Below the pieces are notes generated by a model that was not told the origin of the DNA, searched no databases, and worked only from the letters and a program-made list of their open reading frames with translations. From Tetraselmis striata (Eukaryota > Chlorophyta > Chlorodendrophyceae > Chlorodendrales > Chlorodendraceae), in the NCBI GenBank assembly GCA_006384855.1, contig VCJN01000861.1, positions 17,719 to 81,718 of the forward strand: a DNA stretch of 64,000 nucleotides. The letters are read 5' to 3'. The position numbers and the translations under genes were made by a program. Within the stretch, counting starts at the first letter, position 1. Each line of letters opens with the position of its first letter. This document shows, one piece after another, positions 32,001-44,070 of the stretch.

Positions 32001-32414
32001 AGGTCGGGCTAACACCCCAAATGCCGGCGAGCGTTGAAAACGCGGCGGCGTCGGCATCTTCGAATAGTTTTGCTCCTCGCGGGATGGGGCCCGCCCCAAC
32101 CCGCGCGCATCTAAGGATTATACCTTTACGGATTACTAGTACGGATAGTGTCCATACTACTATACCATCATGGATCGCATCATATAAGGATTATTTACGA
32201 GATACTCGAGTAGGCCGACAGTTCCGACACCCAGACACGTACTAAAGCAGACCTTGTGTCAGTGCCGGGTATTCTGATGGGAGTGTTTTATATTATAGGT
32301 TTCAACATTAATAAACGGGTTTTTAACAACTCAACTTCAAATCAGTGCCCCACACCGTACGGCAAGCCATTCGGTACCGGGTATATATATAACAAAATAA
32401 AGCATCGTTGTAAC

Positions 32415-32500
32415 TTTCGGGCTGCGGCCTGAGCGTTTAAGCGGCGCTCTCCGTTCGCGCGCACGCCCGGGCGCAAGTTCGATTCTCGCCGTCGGCACAG
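32415..32500 (+). repeat. tRNA-like sequence, possible SINE head
   Basis: GGCCTGAGCGTTTAAGCGG resembles a tRNA A box and AAGTTCGATTCTC a B box, about 45 bases apart. No 7-bp acceptor stem can be formed and the T stem has a mismatch, so it is not called a tRNA gene. A tRNA-derived SINE is the likeliest reading. Confidence 0.35.
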
Positions 32501-33240
32501 TTCCTCGTAGTGAGGCGGGCATGCCGCGCGCGAACCATGGTGCGCGGATTAAGCTTAGACATAGCGGGTGCGTACGCACACAGTTTACAGCTACACTATG
32601 ACCTTCTGTACTGCGCGTTTATACTGCGATTTTCGCGCATGTATTGCTGATTGGCAATTTCCGTATTTTCGGGCCGCACTATTGGGCGGCTATCGCTGAT
32701 TTTGAAAGGCATATACGCCAAGCGCGGCTGTGGGCTCGCGACGCAAGATAGCCGCATAAACATGACCGCGCATGTTTTCAGAGTATGGCATAGAAATAAT
32801 ACCCTAGATAACCCTAGATGTACACCGCATTCATGCGATGTAACGCATTGTTTGCATCCGGCAAGATATCTAGCATTTTACCAATGCCAAATATAAATGC
32901 GTATATGTCAACCATACGCCATCGCATTCATTGTGGCTAGCTGGAGGGAAGATGAGGGTGTATGCCCACAGGCCTGCAATCACTTTGGCGACATGTGGGA
33001 CGCAGCCTGCGCACGGATTAAGACCCACCAGTTCATTACTTTTGACGCCTATAGTAAACTGATGCAACAGCCTTTGCTGAAATTCGTCCCTGCTCGTGGG
33101 CCTGCAAATGGTCTCGGGGAATGCTCACGCAATTTGCTTGAACCCTCTATCGCTACATGGAGCGATATGAATGGGGCGTCGCCGCCTACCCAGGGCTTTC
33201 CGTAGCGCTGGATCACTGCCGAATAAACGATTATATTGGG
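32501..33240. other. Intergenic, no gene recognised
   Basis: A plus-strand frame at 32897-33205 has no recognisable domain. Likely decayed mobile-element sequence. Confidence 0.3.
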
Positions 33241-33249
33241 CAGCGATCT

Positions 33250-33670
33250 ACGACCGTCGTGGAGCAAGGCGGCCAGTGTAGTTGTCCCGCCCGGGGGCGG
33301 GAAATAACCCTCGTTGTCTGGTGTCAGGCGGAACTGCCATTATTATTTGGTCTGGCGCCGGGGCGATTTTTTTGTTTTTTCCTCGTCCCCGTGACAGGAC
33401 TGGCACAAGTGAAACCCTTGCAGCGTCTCTACGACGGCCGTTATTTGCGCGGCGATCCAATTTCGGAAAGACCTGGGGAGGCGACGCTCCCTCATGGTCA
33501 TGAAGCAAACTGCCGAAGCATTCTGTAGGGCTAATTGAAGGCTACTGAATGAATTTCCAACACTGTTGGATCACCGTCTAAAACACCGCCATCAAAACAC
33601 CCGGCACTGACCACGAAACTTTGCGTTCATTCTGTGGACGCTCTCCCTGTAACCAAAAAGTTTACTGACC
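33250..33670. repeat. Dispersed repeat, copy 2 (partner near 10.0-10.33 kb)
   Basis: Shares with 9990-10330 the GACAGGACTGGCACAAGTGAAACCC-type block and the CTCTCCCTGTAACCAAAAAGT block in the same order and similar spacing. Confidence 0.5.
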
Positions 33671-34007
33671 ACGAAAGGTCCGCCCTACCCGTTTGGGCGT
33701 CGGCCCATTCGACTACTGCGAGTTGGGGCAAGCCCCATCCCGCGGAGCGGGCGGGGAGGTTATCCCGCACACGACCCACCTGACTCGCGGATCAACTGGC
33801 GGCGCGCAGCAGACGAATCATCGTTAGCTCACCCGGCTGGCGTCACTGCCCCCCCCCCCGCCCCCCCTACCCCCCCCACCACCACCCCGGACCCCGACGG
33901 TGGGTATTCCCAGGTCACACCTCCTTGCGCCGTCCGGGTGCTCAGGCAACTTGGTGCATCAGCCGGTGCACACGAGCCACCCTACCTGACGGCGGCCCCG
34001 TGGCGGC

Positions 34008-37000
34008 ATGGAGCGCGCCTTGGAGCGCAAGCTGCAGGGCGCCAACACTGCGGCGGAGCGCGCTGCGGGCCCGCTGCCGGGCGGCGGCTCTACCAAGCTG
34101 GTCCCCCCCCCCCCCAACCCCCCCACCCCTACCCTCGACCTCTCAATTACCCAAACGCACATACCTACTCACGACCACATCCAAGCTCGCACCAATACGC
34201 ACACTCACGCTCACACAACCCTTCACCCTCACCCGCACTCACATGCACGACCACACACACACGCACAGCCTGAGCATTGCGACCCTATCATCACCAAAGC
34301 AATCTAGCAAATACGCTGCTGCCTATGAATGCGCCATTGCCACCTGGCTGCGTCCTTGCCTGTGCGAGAAAGTAGACAAGTGGGTTGGGAACTCCTAACA
34401 GCGTTGGCCATCCCCCCCCCTCCCCGTCCCCTATACCCTCTCCTGATGATCTTCGTGACGCCCACTCCCTCTCCCCCCTGTCTGCACCAGCAGGACAAGG
34501 CCAAGCCGCCGCCAGAGCAGGCGGACTCCTGGGACGACGCGGCGCCCATCTGCGTGGAGGACGCCATCCCGCGGATCCTCACCTACGCCAAACAGCGGGA
34601 CTACTTCCGGTGCGCTCGCCTGCTCGCGCACGGCGTGCGTATACAGGGGGGGGGGGGGGGGGGTTGCTTGCGCGGCTCCCTGAGCGCAGGCTGCGGCTGT
34701 GTGCAGGTGCCTGGAGCTGCCGCAGCCGTCATGCGACGAGATCAATCGCCCAGTGTGGAGCTGCACCAGTAGGTGGTACCTGGCAGCCCCCGGCGCCCCT
34801 CCCTCCCCTGAAAGCCGGCTGCATGCACAGGTCCGCGCGCGGTGACTGAGCAGCGGCGCCGCATCCCGCCCGCTAACCCCCCCCCCCCCCCCCCCCTTCC
34901 CCCGGTGCGCCCCGGGTGGCAGCGACATCTCGAGGGGCTACCGCTCCATCTCCAAGTTTGTGCACCCCGACAAGAACCCGCACCCGATGGCGCGCGAGGC
35001 GTTCGAGGCGCTCAACCTGGCCGTGCGCTGCCTACGCGACCCCAACCAGCTGGTGCCCCTCCCCCACCCTTTTCCCCTCCCATGTACGCATGGATCTCCG
35101 CCGCCGTCAGGGCTACTAACCCCCCCCCCCCCCCCTCCCGTCTCTTTCGATCCATTCACAGGAGACGCTGATGAAGGAGGCGGCGGAGCGCGCGCGGGAG
35201 GAGCGGGACCGGCGGGCGGGCGGGGGCGACGTGCACACGCGCATCACGGAGCGCATGAACTTCAAGCAGCGGGAGCGCGAGCTGCAGCGGGAGGAGGTGC
35301 GGCGGGCCGGGGCAGAGGGGGCGCCCGGATGGGGGGGGGGGGGGGGGGGCATCCTGGGCACGGTGGGACTGTGCAGGCTGGAACACTGGCGCTGGGTCAG
35401 GTAACACGAGCATGGCGAGTGAGCCGTCCAAATCATCATCAACCCGCACGTGATGCGTATTCATACACTCCTTGCTCCCTCCTCCATGCGCCAAAGTGGC
35501 TGCCCCCGCACCGGGATGCTCCAGGCATCAATACGCGCGGTTCACTACAGACAGTCCTCAGACAAAGTGATTGCGACTACGGCCACCGGCGCGCCTGCCA
35601 TAAACCCTGTCACACAGGCCTCATCCGGGGCCTGCGTGCTACCTACAGGCACATCCATTAGAGTTTCGACGGTGTCTTGCCGCTGACAGCTGTGGCGGGC
35701 TCTTGCTCGCAGTAGCGTTCTTATCGCCGCATCGGCACCTGTGGTAAGTAACATCTTCAACATCGAGCCCTACGTGGTTCGAATGCGTCCCAGATCCCTC
35801 TGCCTGAGACGTGATACGCGACACTCGCGAAAGCCGGACTCACGTTTGATATACATATATATATTTATATCTATAAATATATATTTATATGGAGCCCGGG
35901 TAACTCGACCGTCTATTCGGATTGAAGCGCGACAATTAGAAATCGAATAGAAACTGTGTTGATAGTTCAGATGATTTTGGATAAAAACTGACAAATACAT
36001 CTTTGTCGTATTGCGAGTCCATTTCGGAATGCACAAATAAGTACATTGTTTGGATTTGTGTTGCCCATTGATTAGGGAAATGTTCACGTGCCTTGTTTAA
36101 AAATAGGTGGCATTGCAGGAATGCGGACCGACGCACGGCGATCTGATTTCGTTGTTCATCCTGGCAACGATTTCAACCAGTATGCGTTATTGGGTCATCC
36201 TTCCCGGACCGGATGCCGTAGTAATCCTTAAACAGTATAACGCATACACAACACGTATATGTGCTGGTAAGGATTACACGTGATTCTTGGCAGTGTATAT
36301 ACGCGTTATCCGTTTTGCAAAGTATATGTGTGGCCCGTGTTGCAAGGATTACAAACGCCGTCGTGTAATCAGGTGATGCGACATGGATGATACGTAATTG
36401 TGAGTGCCTGGTCTACGCAAGCTGTTGCAATCGAACTTAAGCAAGAATAAGAGGATAGAATAACACGTCAGAATAATAGAATAGGAAATACACAGAATAT
36501 GAAAACATAAGAAGAATATAATAGAACCTAATGCGAATTAAAAAACGCTGGAAGGTGGGCAAGTTAAACATGGCCCGGCACCGCAGTTTAAAATGTTTGC
36601 CACCTACGCGCTGGTGTGTATACAGGATGAGAGAGAGAGAGAGAGAGAGAGAGAGGACGACCCAGACGACCCCCACGTTCCCTTCGGTAGATTAGATGCT
36701 CCAGGAGCTACGGTGCTCTCTCTCTCTCTCTCTGCTGCAGCCACCAGTACGCGCCTGACCTTGCGCCCCCCTCTGCTACCCCCCCCCCCCCCCCCTCTTC
36801 CCCCCGCGCATATGTGGCAGTCGACCGGGTTTGACGCGAAGATCAAGGCGCAGATGCGGGAGCGGCAGGATCGCTTCAAGCGCAAGAAGGCGATGGCGTC
36901 CTCGTCGCGGTACCGGCGGGCGGAGGAGGAGGCGGAAGAGGCGGCGGCGGGAACAGACGAGGAAGAGGCGGAGGCGGAGGCGGACCGGCGGCGCAGAGCG

Positions 37001-37039
37001 GCTGCCAAGGCCAAGCGCAAGCCCAAGATGATCTTTTGA
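34008..37039 (+). CDS. J-domain (DnaJ-like) co-chaperone
   Basis: Six exons: 34008-34100, 34491-34609, 34707-34772, 34923-35052, 35162-35296, 36821-37039. They sum to 762 bases with all phases closing, giving 253 residues. J proteins stimulate Hsp70 ATPase. The J domain (about residues 70-135) includes SRGYRSISKFVHPDKNPHPM with the obligatory HPD, then AREAFEALNLAVRCLRDP. After it come a long charged helix (MKEAAERAREERDRR, FKQRERELQREE) and an Arg/Lys/Glu/Ala-rich tail ending KAKRKPKMIF, which looks nuclear. The layout recalls DNAJC8/Spf31-type spliceosome-associated J proteins, but that assignment is weak. The 1.5 kb last intron holds a dispersed repeat (35925-36095), GA and CT microsatellites and a C run. 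Introns 1, 3 and 4 have C runs; introns 2 and 5 have G runs on the sense strand. Confidence 0.8.
35520..35745. repeat. Possible decayed member of the CTGGCAG intronic repeat family
   Basis: GCCTGCGTGCTACCTACAGG and a terminal CATCGGCACC recall the 22905-23010 arm. By eye only. Confidence 0.25.
35925..36095 (-). repeat. Dispersed repeat family X, copy 1
   Basis: About 170 bases resembling 58540-58720 (same orientation) and 61245-61400 (opposite orientation). Shared blocks: AACTGACA(A/G)A(A/T)ACATC, GTCGTATTGCGA, AAGTACATTGTTTG. Lies in the J-protein's last intron. Confidence 0.6.
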
Positions 37040-38393
37040 GCGGCGGACCGTGCTGCCGGCTTCCGGCACAACAAAGTGGGGTATGTATAAACACCGCGCC
37101 CTAGTAGCGCCCGCATCAAACCTTGCGAGCTGAATATCGATACACTTTGATATTTATTTAGTAATAAGTATCAATCGTTTGATCCGATCCGATCTTGAAC
37201 TTTCGTATTCGAACGTGTAAAGGTCGATGCATCGATGACAGTAGCGGCTAAAGATCAATGCAGCTGATAGATCATCTCTGGGGATCGGTGCATCACCGTC
37301 GATTCACCGCCCCTCCCTCCCCGGCGAGGAAGGGGCGCGCGCACACGTGCACCTCGCCTCTGCACTTTCAATGCAGGCACTGACGGGGGCGTCCCAAGGC
37401 TCTGCAGACGCCTGGAGCGTGTTTTGATTGAGCACTGAGTGATATATGAGGGCATACGAGGCCCGACACTGTCGATGACACGCCGAAGCCCGGTTGATCT
37501 TGATACGATTTGTTGTTGATCTTATTCTTCTGCAACAGATGCATGCATCGATTAATTGAGCGGCGAACGATCGAGGTGTATACCGTACAATTCCACACGG
37601 TTCGCGGCGCCAACAAAAATGAGTTAATTTGCAGCTTTGAGTCTAAACCCTAAAACCCTAAAAACCCGTCGGAATATGCGAGATCTGTTCGTGCTATATT
37701 CTGATTTATTTATCCGTTTTAATGGTTGTTTTCCTCTTCACAGGACAAGGGGTCGAAATCTTTATATATCCGCAGAACATTATGTGTGTCAGCGGTATTA
37801 GTTCAACGGCCAAGGATCGATTCACCGATGTCATGATCCGGCTGATGCATCCGATCCTAACTATTAAGATGCAGGTAAGACGTAGCAGGCCCTAATACCA
37901 ACTCAGTCTGAGCAGTGGAGAGCCGCAGACCAGCGCGTTGTGACCAATTCCAATTCCATCTGATCCTGGTCTTCCACCGGTCTCCGATGCGGATCCGTGT
38001 ATAACCCCACAACCCCCATGCACGCCAGCGGTGGGGGCGCCCCCTCTTGCTGAGCTGCACCGCCCACGCAACAGAGCAATGTCTTCTCGCAGGACATGAG
38101 ACTCATGAGCCGTCTCGAGCGCAAAGGATAGGCACGGCCGTGCACAGGGAGGTGCGCACGCGGCCCCTGGGCGCTCCCTCTGCCGGCGCAGCGCTAGCTC
38201 GCGCGTCGTCATTTATTCACAGCGGTATTCAAGAGACTGTAACGGATGCCTTCCCGATAAAGACACCGTTCCACGTCGCAACGGAGGGGGGCGTTTTGTA
38301 GCAGAGGGGGGGTATAGTAATGGTTGCGTTGTGGTGCCGTTGCGGGGCAGAGCCGCAGCCCGCAGTCTGGCAGGAGCGCTTGGCCGGGCACCC
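37040..38393. other. Intergenic between J-protein and transporter 3' ends
   Basis: Contains TAAACCCTAAAACCCTAAAA (37644-37663), a short telomere-like array. The rest is unassigned, including a region with several ATCGAT/GATC repeats (37190-37560). Confidence 0.45.
37644..37667. repeat. Short interstitial telomere-like repeat (CCCTAAAA type)
   Basis: Three CCC(T)AAA(A) units. The 8-base unit equals the Chlamydomonas telomere repeat TTTTAGGG. Too short to prove origin. Confidence 0.45.
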
Positions 38394-41300
38394 CTAGTCG
38401 CGCTTGCTGGCCGCCGCGTCGCGCGGGCGCCGCAGCGCGGGCGAGTGGAGCGTCCAGAGCAGGCCGCCGGCCGACACGACGAGCGCGCTGGCGCCGCGCC
38501 AGAAGGTGAGGCACTGCCACGGCGCGGCGGGCGAGCAGAAGAGGAGGCCGCTGAGGAAGGAGACGGCGGCGCCGCGCATCGCGGTCGCGACCGACACGCC
38601 CAGCGCGCCGTCCTCCTGCTTGAACAGCAGCGCCTGGAAGTAGGCGTTGCAGTTGAACAGACCTGGGGTCGCCATTCGGGGGGGGGGGGGGGGGGGGGGG
38701 GGGTGGGGAGCCGTCACCACGTGCGGTCCGTCAAGGCATGCGCCTCCTCGGTGTTTGGCTATCGCGATGCCATGTTCGGGCGCCGGCGCGGTGACAAGCA
38801 CACTGCAAATGAGAACCAGCCCAATGAGCCGATTTGAGGCTTGTAGCAACGGTTCCGCCTGGGCTTCAGAGGGCGGCACGCTACGCGCTTTCATTACCGC
38901 ACCCTATGCGGGTTCGTTCTGCCGGGCCGTAAGACAGCTGGCCCGTCTAGCATCAAAGACTAAGCAGGAACAAATTTGTGAGAAATCTCAAATTTCACAC
39001 TAACGGCTCCTAATGGTGTGCTTTGGCATCCTGACGGCGGCGGTATCGCAAGCGCATACTGGAAGATCTAAGAGCAGAATGCCGCCACATGAGGGTGGAG
39101 TATGCCACCAACATTCGGGACGGCAGGGGGGCTGTAAACCGCAACGAGGAAAGCCTCAACTGTGGTGTTACAGGCCCCATTACCTGTCGCTCCCTCGTAC
39201 AAGAGGTCGCCGGTTGGATGCCCGGTTCTCCCAGTTGAGGGCAGTATCGACCCGGCCCGCGCCCCGAGCTTACGTGGTTGATATGCATTAGCCCTTGAGG
39301 GCTCGAATGAGACAACGGTCCAAGGGCTATGCCAGACCTACGACGGCGGTTGGCGCACCAAGAGGTTGAAGACCCGGCCGGGGCGAACTTGACTTAACGT
39401 TACTCCACCGGCATCCGGGCATCGAAACCACTTTCTTTTTTGCAAGCGGATATAGTTTGCATGTGTGCACACGTGGGTGCTGGGCACGCGATGCGGGCGG
39501 CAGGGCGCCACCTCCAAAGCAGACCAGCATCGCCGCCAGCTGCCACCCGCTCGTGCCGCTGGCCTCCAGCTGGCCGGCCACGTGCGTCTGTCAATAGCAG
39601 CGACAGAGGAAAGAAAGGAGGGGGGGGGGGGGGGGGGGGGGCGGGGGTTTTAGGGTGTACTCGGCCATCCCTCCCTCCCCGGTAGCGCCACTCAAGACGG
39701 AGTTCCCAGGCAAACAACTCCGTCGGGACAGTGCCCTGGTAGGAGGGCGTGAAGCAAGGCGGGCCGCCGGGGGGGGGGGGGGGGGGGCGGTCTCCACTGC
39801 ACCTCCCAGTGCGGCACTGTGTACGCCAGTTGATAGGCCGTGGCGGCAACGAGGCCGATGTAGGCGGTGCTGCGCTGATACTGCGCCCAGCGCGGGGTGC
39901 AACATGGTGAGGGGCGGGGGGCAAAGGGTCGGCGACAATCCGGGGGGGGGGGGGGGGGGGGGTCTGGGGTGGATCACGGCAGGCAGGCAGGGGGGTGCGG
40001 GTTGAGAGCAGGGTGGTGCGTTAGAGGAGGCAACGGCCCGCACCTGGAAGTGGCTAAGCTGCGGACTGACGGCCAGAATCCCCTGCGGATGTGCCAAGAG
40101 GGCCGGGGGAGGGGGGGGGGGGGTCTCCTTTTCACCTCATCTGCCCCCCCAAGTGCCTCTCACCCCAAAGCTGTCAAACAAGTTAGCGCCATGTGTGTGT
40201 GGGGGGGGGGGGGGGGGAGGACGATTGGCGGGGGGGGGGGGGGGGGGGGGGGACTGGAGGGGGAAAAGGGGGGCACCTCGTACAGGACGCCCAGCACGGA
40301 GTACCCAAAGGAGGACGCAGCAATGCACGCTGCCCCGGCTGCCACCTCAGGCGTCCACTCGCCCGCCAGCGCCGCGCCGCCTGCGACCACATGGCCAGCA
40401 GGTCCCACCCCCTGCTCAGCTCGGCTCCGCTCCGCTCCGCTCAGGTCAGGTCAGGGCATCGCGCCGCGGAGGTGTTGCCGCCGCTCTCACCCTCGGCCCG
40501 CAGGTAGTCCAGGCTGCGCATGCCGGTCCCCAGCGCCACCACCGCCAGCGCCGCCTTGCGCCCGGGCGGCAGCTGCCGCTTCATGACCAGAACGGACAGC
40601 GCGGCGTTGGAGGCCTGCGAGCAGGCGGCGCCCACGGTGCTGCGCCCCATCACCCCCCGCAGCCGCCTGTCAGCGCGGCCGCCGACCATGTGCCCCGCAC
40701 GCCCTGCCACTGCGTAGACGCCATGTATCCACGCATCCAGCTGGCCAGAGGGGGGGGGGGGGGGGAGGCTGGAACCCACATGCTGATGAGCGTCCCGCAG
40801 CGCGCAAAGCCCAGGCACGAGAAGGCGTAGGAGGAGACATCCAGGATCCTGCTGGGCCGCACACCCGGGCGCTCAGTGCCCGGCATGGCAGCAATGGGGG
40901 GGCATGGGAGACACAGAAGGCTGGGCTCTTGCCCGGATAGCGCCAGCAGGAGGCGCCCGCGCGGGGGCAGCCGCACGGCCTCGGCACCGCGGCGCGCGTC
41001 CAGCAGCAGGGAGGAGAGGAAGACGAAGGCGTACTTGGTCCAGGCCAGCAGGTGTGTCCGCGCGTCGACCGCCCCCTGAGGGTGTGTTGGAGAGGGGGGG
41101 GGGGGGGGAGCTGAGCCCGGGCGAATGCTGAGTCGTCGACATGATGCGTCGACACCCAGCTGCCACTGCCACCGCTGATGCCGCGCCGGTGCAGGAGTGC
41201 AGAGCCAAACGATACCCCGGGTGTTTCTTATCACTATTACTTCATTTTCTTTTGCAGGCGGTAGATGCGGTGATACTTCCCGGCGCAGCGACAGAGTGAG

Positions 41301-41540
41301 CGCGGAAGGGGGCCGCGGGGGGTGGGGGGGGGGGGGGGGGGGAGGGGGAAGTCTGTGTGGGAACAAGTGAGGCGTAACGGGCTCCATGAGGGTGTTAAAG
41401 GCGGCACGTCGTGTCGGTGATGGCGCGGCGCCTCGTCGCACCCGTGCGGCGACCCACTGGCTGTAGAGCGTGATGACCACGCCGGACGCGAGGTACAGCA
41501 GCTTCGGGGCCAGCTCCTGGGCACACCGCCCTGCGTTCAT
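38394..41540 (-). CDS. Multi-pass membrane protein, DMT/SLC35-like transporter
   Basis: Exons that close in phase: 41442-41540, 40933-41075, 40780-40848, 40491-40666, 40277-40380, 40044-40082, 39803-39880. Likely exons follow near 39685-39732 and 39500-39590, and the last one runs from about 38662 down to the stop at 38394. Hydrophobic segments: KLLYLASGVVITLYSQ; YAFVFLSSLLLD; VSSYAFSCLGFARCGTLI; AALSVLVMKRQLPPGRKAAL (the drug/metabolite-transporter pattern of a membrane helix, a short K-R loop, then another helix); IAASSFGYSVLGVLYE; AAMLVCFGGGAL; AAVSFLSGLLF; LVVSAGGLLW. Arrangement and length resemble nucleotide-sugar or SLC35F-type transporters; substrate unknown. Intron 2 has a GCAAGA donor that is phase-consistent, so a GC-AG intron. 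At least nine introns carry G runs, which read as C on the coding strand. Confidence 0.6.
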
Positions 41541-41756
41541 CGGAGCCGCGGGTCAGGAAACGGGGTGTGGGGGGGAGGGGGGTGCCGCGGCGTGGTCGAT
41601 CGTCCTCAGTTCGGTGGGTATGTGGTGGTCGCCTCAGCGGGTCGGACATCAGCAGCAGCATTATAAGCGACAATACGAGGTGGCGCTTCGCATTCATCTC
41701 GATCGCGCATCGTCATCGGAAACATCACCGCCTGCTCCGCCTGCTGTCATCCATTT
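41541..41756. promoter_or_regulatory. 5' region of the transporter gene
   Basis: Short gap between the transporter ATG and the left end of the old DIRS-type element. No motif stands out. Confidence 0.25.
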
Positions 41757-41929
41757 TTGGAGGGGCTGGGCCGCAATCAATTTAACCACAGTGCCTGTAC
41801 ATTACATTGTTTGCTCGAAGTGGCCCCTGCAGGCTGCAGCACAGTAGTATTAGCCCGTATGTATGACTTTATGAGGTGCCGGCTATAGCTTCATCGATAT
41901 TCGAGAAAATAGATAAAAGAGCACCCAAG
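41757..41929. repeat. DIRS-type element split repeat A, outer copy
   Basis: Diverged match to 42434-42582; shared TTTGCTCGAAGTG, TAAGCCCGT-like and GGCTATAGCTTCATCGATA blocks. Confidence 0.7.
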
Positions 41930-42041
41930 ATATGGATAGTAGCGACTGCCTTCGACCCGACTCCTACTCCTCTGGCTTAACAGTAGTCGCAAATCGAGTA
42001 TAGATAGGGCGAGGTGATGGGCGGGAGCGACTAAAAACAAA

Positions 42042-42149
42042 CCGGAACTGAGCCGGATTTTGCAGACCTCCTACCGGTAACTATTTGTAGCAGTGAGATA
42101 GCCGAGGTTCCTACGACCCCCGCGGCCCAGCCACTACACCCTGACCTAG
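42042..42149. repeat. DIRS-type element split repeat B, inner copy
   Basis: Diverged match to 48407-48501; shared CCGGAACTGAGCCGGAT, TTGCAGACCT, GACCCCCGCGGCCCA and ACACCCTGACCTAG. Confidence 0.75.
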
Positions 42150-42433
42150 TGTCGCTTGATCTCCCTCTTTCGTTGCTCTTGCAGTTATATTGCCCGTTGG
42201 AGGGCAACGCTTCAACTGCTTCAACTGTCGCAGCAGCTGTCGGTAGGTGAATAACTAGTTGAAATATTCGTAATTTTAATTATTAGTAGCAGATGCCTCC
42301 TGCTTGGCGAGAGCGCACGACGCACGGAGAACGGAGAGCGCACGACGCATGCGGCCATGTCGCCCCTTCCAAAAACATTATTTCGCCGCCACTCTCACCA
42401 TAGCTCAAAAGTCGGCAAAATAATAGACCTTTC

Positions 42434-42582
42434 TGGAAGGGTTGGGCCAGAATCAATTGAGATGTACACACAGTACATTGCAATGTTTGCTCGAAGTGCC
42501 CCCTGCCGCACAATAGTCTAAGCCCGTCTGAGGTGTCGGCTATAGCTTCATCGATAGTCGAGATTGTCAAAGAGCAGCCAAT
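42434..42582. repeat. DIRS-type element split repeat A, inner copy
   Basis: Pair of 41757-41929, next to the recombinase side of the coding region. Confidence 0.7.
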
Positions 42583-43519
42583 ACCTTACACGTTTCCCGA
42601 CGGGCTCCGCTTACATACGTAAGGTTACGCCGTAGGTTACGACGCCCGTTTTAACACCCGTTGGGCCAGGTAAGTGTACGCCGGCGTATACGCGGTTGCG
42701 TAATCCACATCGTCATCAACGGCGTGATCGCCGCCAGAAAGATAGTTCTGAATGCACCTCCGACTCCGACCACCGATCCCCGCAGGTGCGCATGCTCGGT
42801 GAGTATGTGGGGCGCCATCCGAACTAGCCCCTCGCAAGAAATGCGAGGCACGCCAGCGCGTATGCGCTGCGTAAAGCGGGGCGTCATCAGCGGAGAAGTC
42901 ACCCGCCGGAGAACTTCGTCCGTGTAGGCTCATGCAACGCGATCGTGCACGGCGCGACGGTAAGAGGTTACTACTATTGGTGCGCGTGCCGCGCGCTTTG
43001 GGGCGCGGCGCTGGATGCTAGCCTGTCCTATAAATTACGAATCAACAGCAAAATCTGTGCCACATATGTGCGAAAGTATGCATCCATCGCATCCTCCCGG
43101 CGGGCCCATTGGCCCACGTCCGCGGTCAGACACTGACGATGGTACGCGTTCCACAATTATGTGGCAAGCGACTTCCAACCCGAATGGTTGGACACCCGTG
43201 ACAATTCCGCGGTGCGGGCTACAACGTTGGGATACGCCCGGACGTATGCATGCTTGAAAGGTACTGAAATCCAGCATAAGGCTAACCAGAAAAGGTAACT
43301 GGCCCCAACCCATGTGTGGTTGGTGATTTGAGCAAAACACCGCATGTCGGAGGCCAAAATACATTCGGGTATATTGTTCTGGCAATTGCACCGGTGTGAC
43401 ATTTAATGATGCAATGTCATATGGGATACAAGCAAAAGCCGCTTGCCTACTTTGCATTTTATCGACATTAGCGCAGATGCAAATGTGTGGGTGTGGGGAG
43501 TGCGCATATCTCTACAAAT

Positions 43520-44065
43520 TTACACGTCTGAGGCTGGGTCAAATGCCACTGACCCCTCCTGGAGGATACCGTATAATGTCCGAAGTTGCGCTGCAATTGT
43601 ACCTCTCCTCAAACAACCTAGTTTCATAAACACCATGCACAACCGTTGATGGAAACCATATGATCTATTGAGGTTAAAACCCCGCATGTAGATATTGCGG
43701 AATTCGACTAAAGTGGGGGCATGGCGTGGGCCGGGCTTGCGTACAACTCGCTTGGCCACCAACTTCCCTAATTCCTTGACAACCGCCTCATCATTGGGGT
43801 TGGTCATCGACCATCTGGCGCGTGACAGCGAGCGATCCCGGCGACCATGTCAATCGATGATACCGGCTATTCTAGCGCCTACCGTTATAGGTTGAAGCTT
43901 GAGGTCGCAAATTAAATGTGCAATAAATGATCTCAATAATCCCACCGTTGCAGGAAGGGGTGACACACCTCTTGCATTGCAGAAGCGCTGGAAAATGGCC
44001 AGCGACGCCTCGTAGGTTTCCTTACACGCAGTCCTCAGGCGACGCGCTTCCGGGTGGTCCGCCAA
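43520..44065 (-). pseudogene. Tyrosine recombinase, core-binding domain (decayed)
   Basis: Two frames, 44065-43850 and 43807-43520, join across one frameshift. The first (TYEASLAIFQRFCNARG, then LLRSFIAHLICDLKL) is a SAM-like core-binding domain; the second (EFRNIYMRGFNLNRSYGF, then RTLYGIL) would be the start of the catalytic domain. A possible terminal fragment (NHSGWKSLAT) lies near 43160. Catalytic Arg/His/Tyr residues cannot all be placed. Confidence 0.5.
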
Positions 44066-44070
44066 CTGCC

